A stretch of 64,000 nucleotides of DNA, from the NCBI GenBank assembly GCA_022813625.1, contig JAKLMB010000008.1, positions 682,001 through 746,000 on the forward strand. The letters are read 5' to 3'. This DNA comes from Aaosphaeria pasadenensis (taxonomy: Eukaryota; Ascomycota; Dothideomycetes; Pleosporales). Shown here one piece after another: positions 59,809 to 64,000 of the stretch (its first letter is position 1; each line of letters starts with the position of its first letter). The notes below the pieces were generated by a model. That model did not search any database. It had not been told where the DNA came from and saw only the letters and a list, made by a program, of their open reading frames with translations. Both the position numbers and the translations under genes were made by a program.

Positions 59809-61094
59809 CTCCAGACTGCGGTGTTAGATCTGAACGCAATGATGGAACACATCCCCACGGCTTCTGGTGAGATGTTCGGCCATTCAAAAGCAAAATGGTC
59901 ATCAGGCTGAGAAAGATGATGACCCTCTCCGGCTGTAACCCGGCTGGAGTAACGTAACCCTGTCCGGATGAATATATAACCGTCGCTTAACAACAGAAAT
60001 TCCTGTCAGCTCATACTGCATCAGCCACCCACAAGGCTGAAATGCCCTTCCAATGTACTTCTGCAGGGTGAATCCTAGAATTTCTATCAAATTTCCACGT
60101 CAACTGTACTTTCTAATGCATTACTGATGATCGTCGAACTTCATAGCTTTCGCCCAACATTGCGTTGGCGTGGTTCAAGGTATTCTTGTAACAAAACAAG
60201 GTGAATTAAAGTTTAAAAGCATTCATAAGAACCGCGAATTGAAAGAAGCTACTTGCTTTACCGGTGTAACTCGCCATCTACCTATGTGGCCATCTATAGC
60301 TTGTCCTATCCTGCCATCTTCAGCCAGCAAATATTATGGAAGACCATGTTCATTGATTGTTGCGAAGTCGGGTTCTCCTGCCACGTCAGTGTGAATCATG
60401 CAGTCTGAGGAAGAACATGACTCATGGGCTGCCATTGGCGATCCTCCACATTGAAGTAAGTGAAGTGTTGGCGAAAGTTTCGGGCTGTACACGAAGAAGT
60501 AAAATGGGATTCGAAGTGACCTTCTGAGAATATAGCCGGTGTGGTTATGCAACTGCATGCTAACGACTATTTGTATTTTACAAGTTCATCAACCAATGGT
60601 AGGAGACATATTAGCTCCGCAAGGCTCTTGAAGTCAGAGAGGCCATGCAATCAAACCATAGGTCCAATGTGGGCCTGCCCCGTCATCAATTGTTCTTGGA
60701 GAAAATTAAGAATCAGCAGTGTCGTCCTCGATGTGGGTGTTTGACTCTCATCATTGCACACAGTGTGTAAAAGAGGGAAGCGCCACAATGAAATTCAGCC
60801 AGTAAGCACATCAAGTAAATTGACGTTGAATATGCTTCAATGACCCTTAAACCAATACTGCACGTCTGTATATCTGACAGATAACACATAGCACTGCAAC
60901 AAAGGACACTGTGTGAGAGAGAATGTGGAGATAGCATCCTACATTATGAAGTGATTAGATAGGGTATAGATAAACCAGGGGGATATGAAACATATGATTG
61001 AGTGTAACTTTTACCATTCCTCATCAAGAATAGGAGCCAGACTGCTCAGCAACGCACGAGTCTCAATGATCTTGTTGGCCAATGAAAGCACCAA
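59809..61094. other. Intergenic between CorA-like and ABC transporter genes
   Basis: 1.3 kb, no supported gene. Contains the CorA-like upstream region (left) and the transporter 3' side (right). Overlapping short frames lack domains. Confidence 0.6.
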
Positions 61095-64000
61095 CTATTC
61101 CAACGACTGAGCTTCACACATCTTCGAATACATGCCACCTTGCGCGAGCAGATCCTTGTGCGTTCCCATCTCCGCGATCTTACCCCTGTAGAAGACGCAA
61201 ATCAGATCAGCGTCCTTGACAGTGCTCAAGCGGTGCGCAACAGCAATCGTAATCCTGTCGCTCTCCATTGCAGCCCGTGCCAATGCACCTTGTACAATCT
61301 TCTCGCTCTCCGTATCAAGCGCACTAGTTGCTTCATCAAGCAGTAGGATCTTCGGCTTGCGAATCAGCGCTCGCGCAATAGCGATGCGCTGCTTCTGCCC
61401 ACCAGACAGCTGCGCGCCGCTGGACCCAACATCCGTAGCCAGGCCTTCAGGTAGAGAGGACACGAAGTCCCATGCGTTGGCCGCACGCAGCGCTTCCTCG
61501 ATCCGACCATTGAAGTCTGAGGCTGCGGTATCGATGTCCGAGTCGCTGACGCCTAGCGCGACGTTCTCACGGATAGTGCCTTGGAACAGGGTAGGTTCTT
61601 GCTGCACAAGGGCCACGAGACGGCGGAACGCGTGCGGGTTAAGCGTAGTCAGCGGGACACTGTCAATATTGATTGCGCCGGACGAAGGATCGTAGAAGCG
61701 CTCGAGTAGTGCGATCATGGTTGATTTGCCACACCCGGATGCACCGACAAATGCAACGAATTGGCCTCTTCGAATCTATACGATTGTTAGTCGACTTAAT
61801 GTGTGGAACATGCTAGAGTGAAATACCTCGAGATCAACGCCTTTTAGAACTGTGGTCTCAGGGCGGAGGGGATAGCTGAATCGAAGATTGTTCATGTCGA
61901 TTGCATCTCCTGAGCTGGGAGTGTTGTCGCGGTTTTCTGGAGTCTCCTGGATAGTTGGCTGAAGCTCCTCGAGCCAGAAGATGTAGTTGGCTGCGTTGAT
62001 ACCCTTGGTGATACTCGTCGAGAATTGGAAGAGCTGTGCAGCTGACTGTCCCGAGTAGAAGACACCCATAAAGGCAACGAAGAAGGCGTACGGGCTGATT
62101 TCCCCAAACGACAGGAGACGGCAGCCGTACCAGAATCCAAGAGCCATGAACCAATACTCAATGGCTTGAGTGAAAGCAAAGCATAACATTAAGGTGAACA
62201 GCGGCTTCTTGGAGTGTGCCACGGCTTGATCAAGTTCTTCAGTATACTTTTCAAGGACAGATTCCTCGATAGTGAGCGAGGACACAGTACGAATGGCAGT
62301 TATTGCTTCTGATGCGATGGAGGCACTTGCAGAGTAGCGTTTAGAAACATCCCGGTCGAGCTTCGCGTCAAATCGAATTTTCAAGTAGCCGGCAGTGACA
62401 AGTGGTGGGAGACCAGCACACACAACGACTAAGCCAAACTTCCAGCTATACACGATAGCCAGTATGCTGCAGGCGCTGATGTTGAATACCGCGACGAGAA
62501 TGAGTCCGATGTTGTAGCCCATCAACTCTAGGACTGACTGCGGGTTGGAGTCGACCCGACTGGTAAGAGCACCTGCGTTATTCTCCGTGCGGTCGAAGAA
62601 TTGAAGATCCTGGCGGAGCATGTGATGGAGACTGAGTTTGCGCAGCTTGTGACTCAGTTGCTGCGCGACGACATTGGTAGCATATCCGAGAGCAAAGTAG
62701 GCGATGAAACAGCCGACGGCAAGGACGATGTACATAGTAGCATAAAAACTTCCTTTGTCTTCCATTTCTCGGCCTTGAAGGGGGAATATTTTCATGATAT
62801 GGGCGAGCAAAATTGCTTGGCCAGGGAAAGTGGCACCTGGAGACTGTCAGCATGGTCGTATAGAACTGGCACAGAGACGGTATCTACCAGCTAAAACACA
62901 CCCAGCAAACACGATGAAGTACGCCCAGGCAAGTTCAGGTGTCATCCGGATGAGACGGGTAATGACGTTTAGGATTCCCTGCTGGCCGTGGTGATCGTAG
63001 TTATCACGCTCTTTTTGAGTTTCCATACGTTGATCTACGGAAACAGCGTACTGTGTCGCAGTCCTGGTCAAGTCAAGGGACTCTAGCTTTGAGTTGGGTG
63101 TTTCTTCAACTACTATATCATCTGGAGATACAGCCTCCGGCACATTGAGATTCTGGATTTGGACGAGACGTGCATAAGCTTCGCCCTTGGCCATCAATAC
63201 CTCGTGGGAACCCGCCTCGATGATCTTCCCCTTAGCCATGACGACGATATTATCAGCCTTTCGAATGGTAGCGAGTTTATGCGCAATAACGACTGTTGTG
63301 CGACCCTCAGAGGCCTTGTCAAGTGCCTGCTGAACAATACCTTCAGCATTAGGGTCTAATGCACTAGTAGCCTCATCAAGGAGAAGGATCTTAGGCTGAG
63401 ACACAATGCTACGGGCAATAGCAATACGCTGCTTCTGACCACCAGAAAGTAAGCCACCGCGCTGTCCAATCTCACTATCATATCCGTTGGGGAGGCCAGA
63501 AATGAAATCGTGTGCAAACGCGATTTTGCAAGCTTCCTGGACGCGCTCCATTTGCTCCTGGCGTGTGACATTTGCCCACTGTGTACCGACGAGGCCGTGC
63601 TTGATGTTGTCGAATACGGATCCTTGAAATAAGACGGGCTCCTGCTGAACAAGGCGGACATTCCTCCGAAGCCAACTGAGATTCAATTCCTGAATTGGAC
63701 AACCATCTAGGGTGATAGAGCCAGACTGGACATTGTACCATCGCTCGATGAGGCCGATAATAGTACTTTTACCTGAGCCCGATTGACCCTGTCTAGCAGT
63801 CAGCGCCCATTCACGTGCAGAGAAAAGTTGAACCTACCACTAGAGCTGTGACTTTGCCAGCAGGGATCTTAAGAGAGAACTTGTTAAGAATAGTGACACC
63901 TGGCCGCGTCGGGTATGCGAAGGTGATATCCTGGAGCTCAATATTTCCAATTGTCTCCACTGGCTGCTTGCCATTTGTATTGAAGGGGTCGATTTGAGAT
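61095..64000 (-). CDS. Full-size ABCB (MDR-type) transporter, N-terminus outside window
   Basis: ATP-driven exporter of the P-glycoprotein group, with layout TMD1-NBD1-TMD2-NBD2; TMD1 lies beyond 64000. Exons visible: from 63838 rightward, 62900-63788, 61827-62836 and 61095-61775; introns 49-63 nt. NBD1: Walker A GQSGSGKST, LSGGQKQRIAIARSI, LLLDEATSALD, and the H-loop VIAHKL. A linker follows (ETPNSKLESLDLTRTATQYA), then TMD2 with about six spans (e.g. FIAYFALGYATNVVAQQLSH, IGLILVAVFNISACSILAIV). NBD2: VGASGCGKST, AQLSGGQKQRIAIARALI, LLLDEATSALD, AVAHRLST. Both ATP sites look intact. The stop is at 61095 after KMCEAQSLE. The donor at 62899 (GTGTTT) is weak. Fungal relatives export drugs, toxins or mating pheromone; the substrate cannot be assigned. 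Confidence 0.93.

Overview
The window is nuclear DNA of a filamentous ascomycete (Pezizomycotina). Genes carry short GT-AG introns of about 45-190 nt, several with TACTAAC-like branch points. Intergenic stretches are long, and the content is typically fungal: an RNA-silencing RdRP, SUR2, a BNI4/AFR1-like protein, an NLR with a SesB-like domain, a GH12 enzyme and a CorA-like protein. Class is not fixed by what I can see; Dothideomycetes is a guess. I recognised no tRNA, rRNA, CRISPR array or intact transposon. Most genes were rebuilt by joining exons by eye; every complete gene closes with a total length divisible by three.

Left part (1-44 kb), mostly conserved cell-biology genes: an RNA-dependent RNA polymerase cut by the window start (1-3604, -); TCTP/TMA19 (4222-5047, -) divergent from the sphinganine C4-hydroxylase SUR2 (5997-7321, +); a conserved unknown with a CPAC motif (8165-9370, +); a four-span membrane protein (11026-12098, -); an FAD monooxygenase (16405-17655, +) tail-to-tail with a secreted GH12 glucanase (17737-18666, -); a 10-kb stretch without a supportable gene (18667-28650); a BNI4/AFR1-like protein (28651-31038, +); ribosomal protein eS25 (32498-33103, +); a cytochrome b5-like MAPR protein (34015-34922, -); the TORC1 GTPase Gtr2 (36172-37553, -); a polytopic membrane protein with an AT-hook (41085-42787, -), divergent from the ARF-like GTPase Arl3 (43398-44124, +).

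Right part (45-64 kb), more accessory: an aminoglycoside-phosphotransferase-like protein, an ERG26-like dehydrogenase, an aldehyde dehydrogenase, an orphan gene between two 115-bp direct repeats, an NLR (SesB-like hydrolase fold, NB-ARC, TPR) divergent from a possible 81-residue gene, a CmcJ/AsaB-like Fe(II)/2-oxoglutarate oxygenase, a CorA-like membrane protein and a full-size ABCB transporter cut by the window end.

The most unusual locus is 49.3-55.9 kb. The NLR's N-terminal domain has the overall form of the SesB alpha/beta hydrolase but lacks the catalytic serine and the oxyanion His-Gly, so it probably works as a pseudo-enzyme. It faces a small unknown gene across 445 bp, and the direct repeats flank the orphan gene behind it. 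This is a plausible self/non-self recognition locus, though function is inferred. The dehydrogenases, oxygenase and ABC transporter could form a small metabolic group, but no backbone synthase is present.
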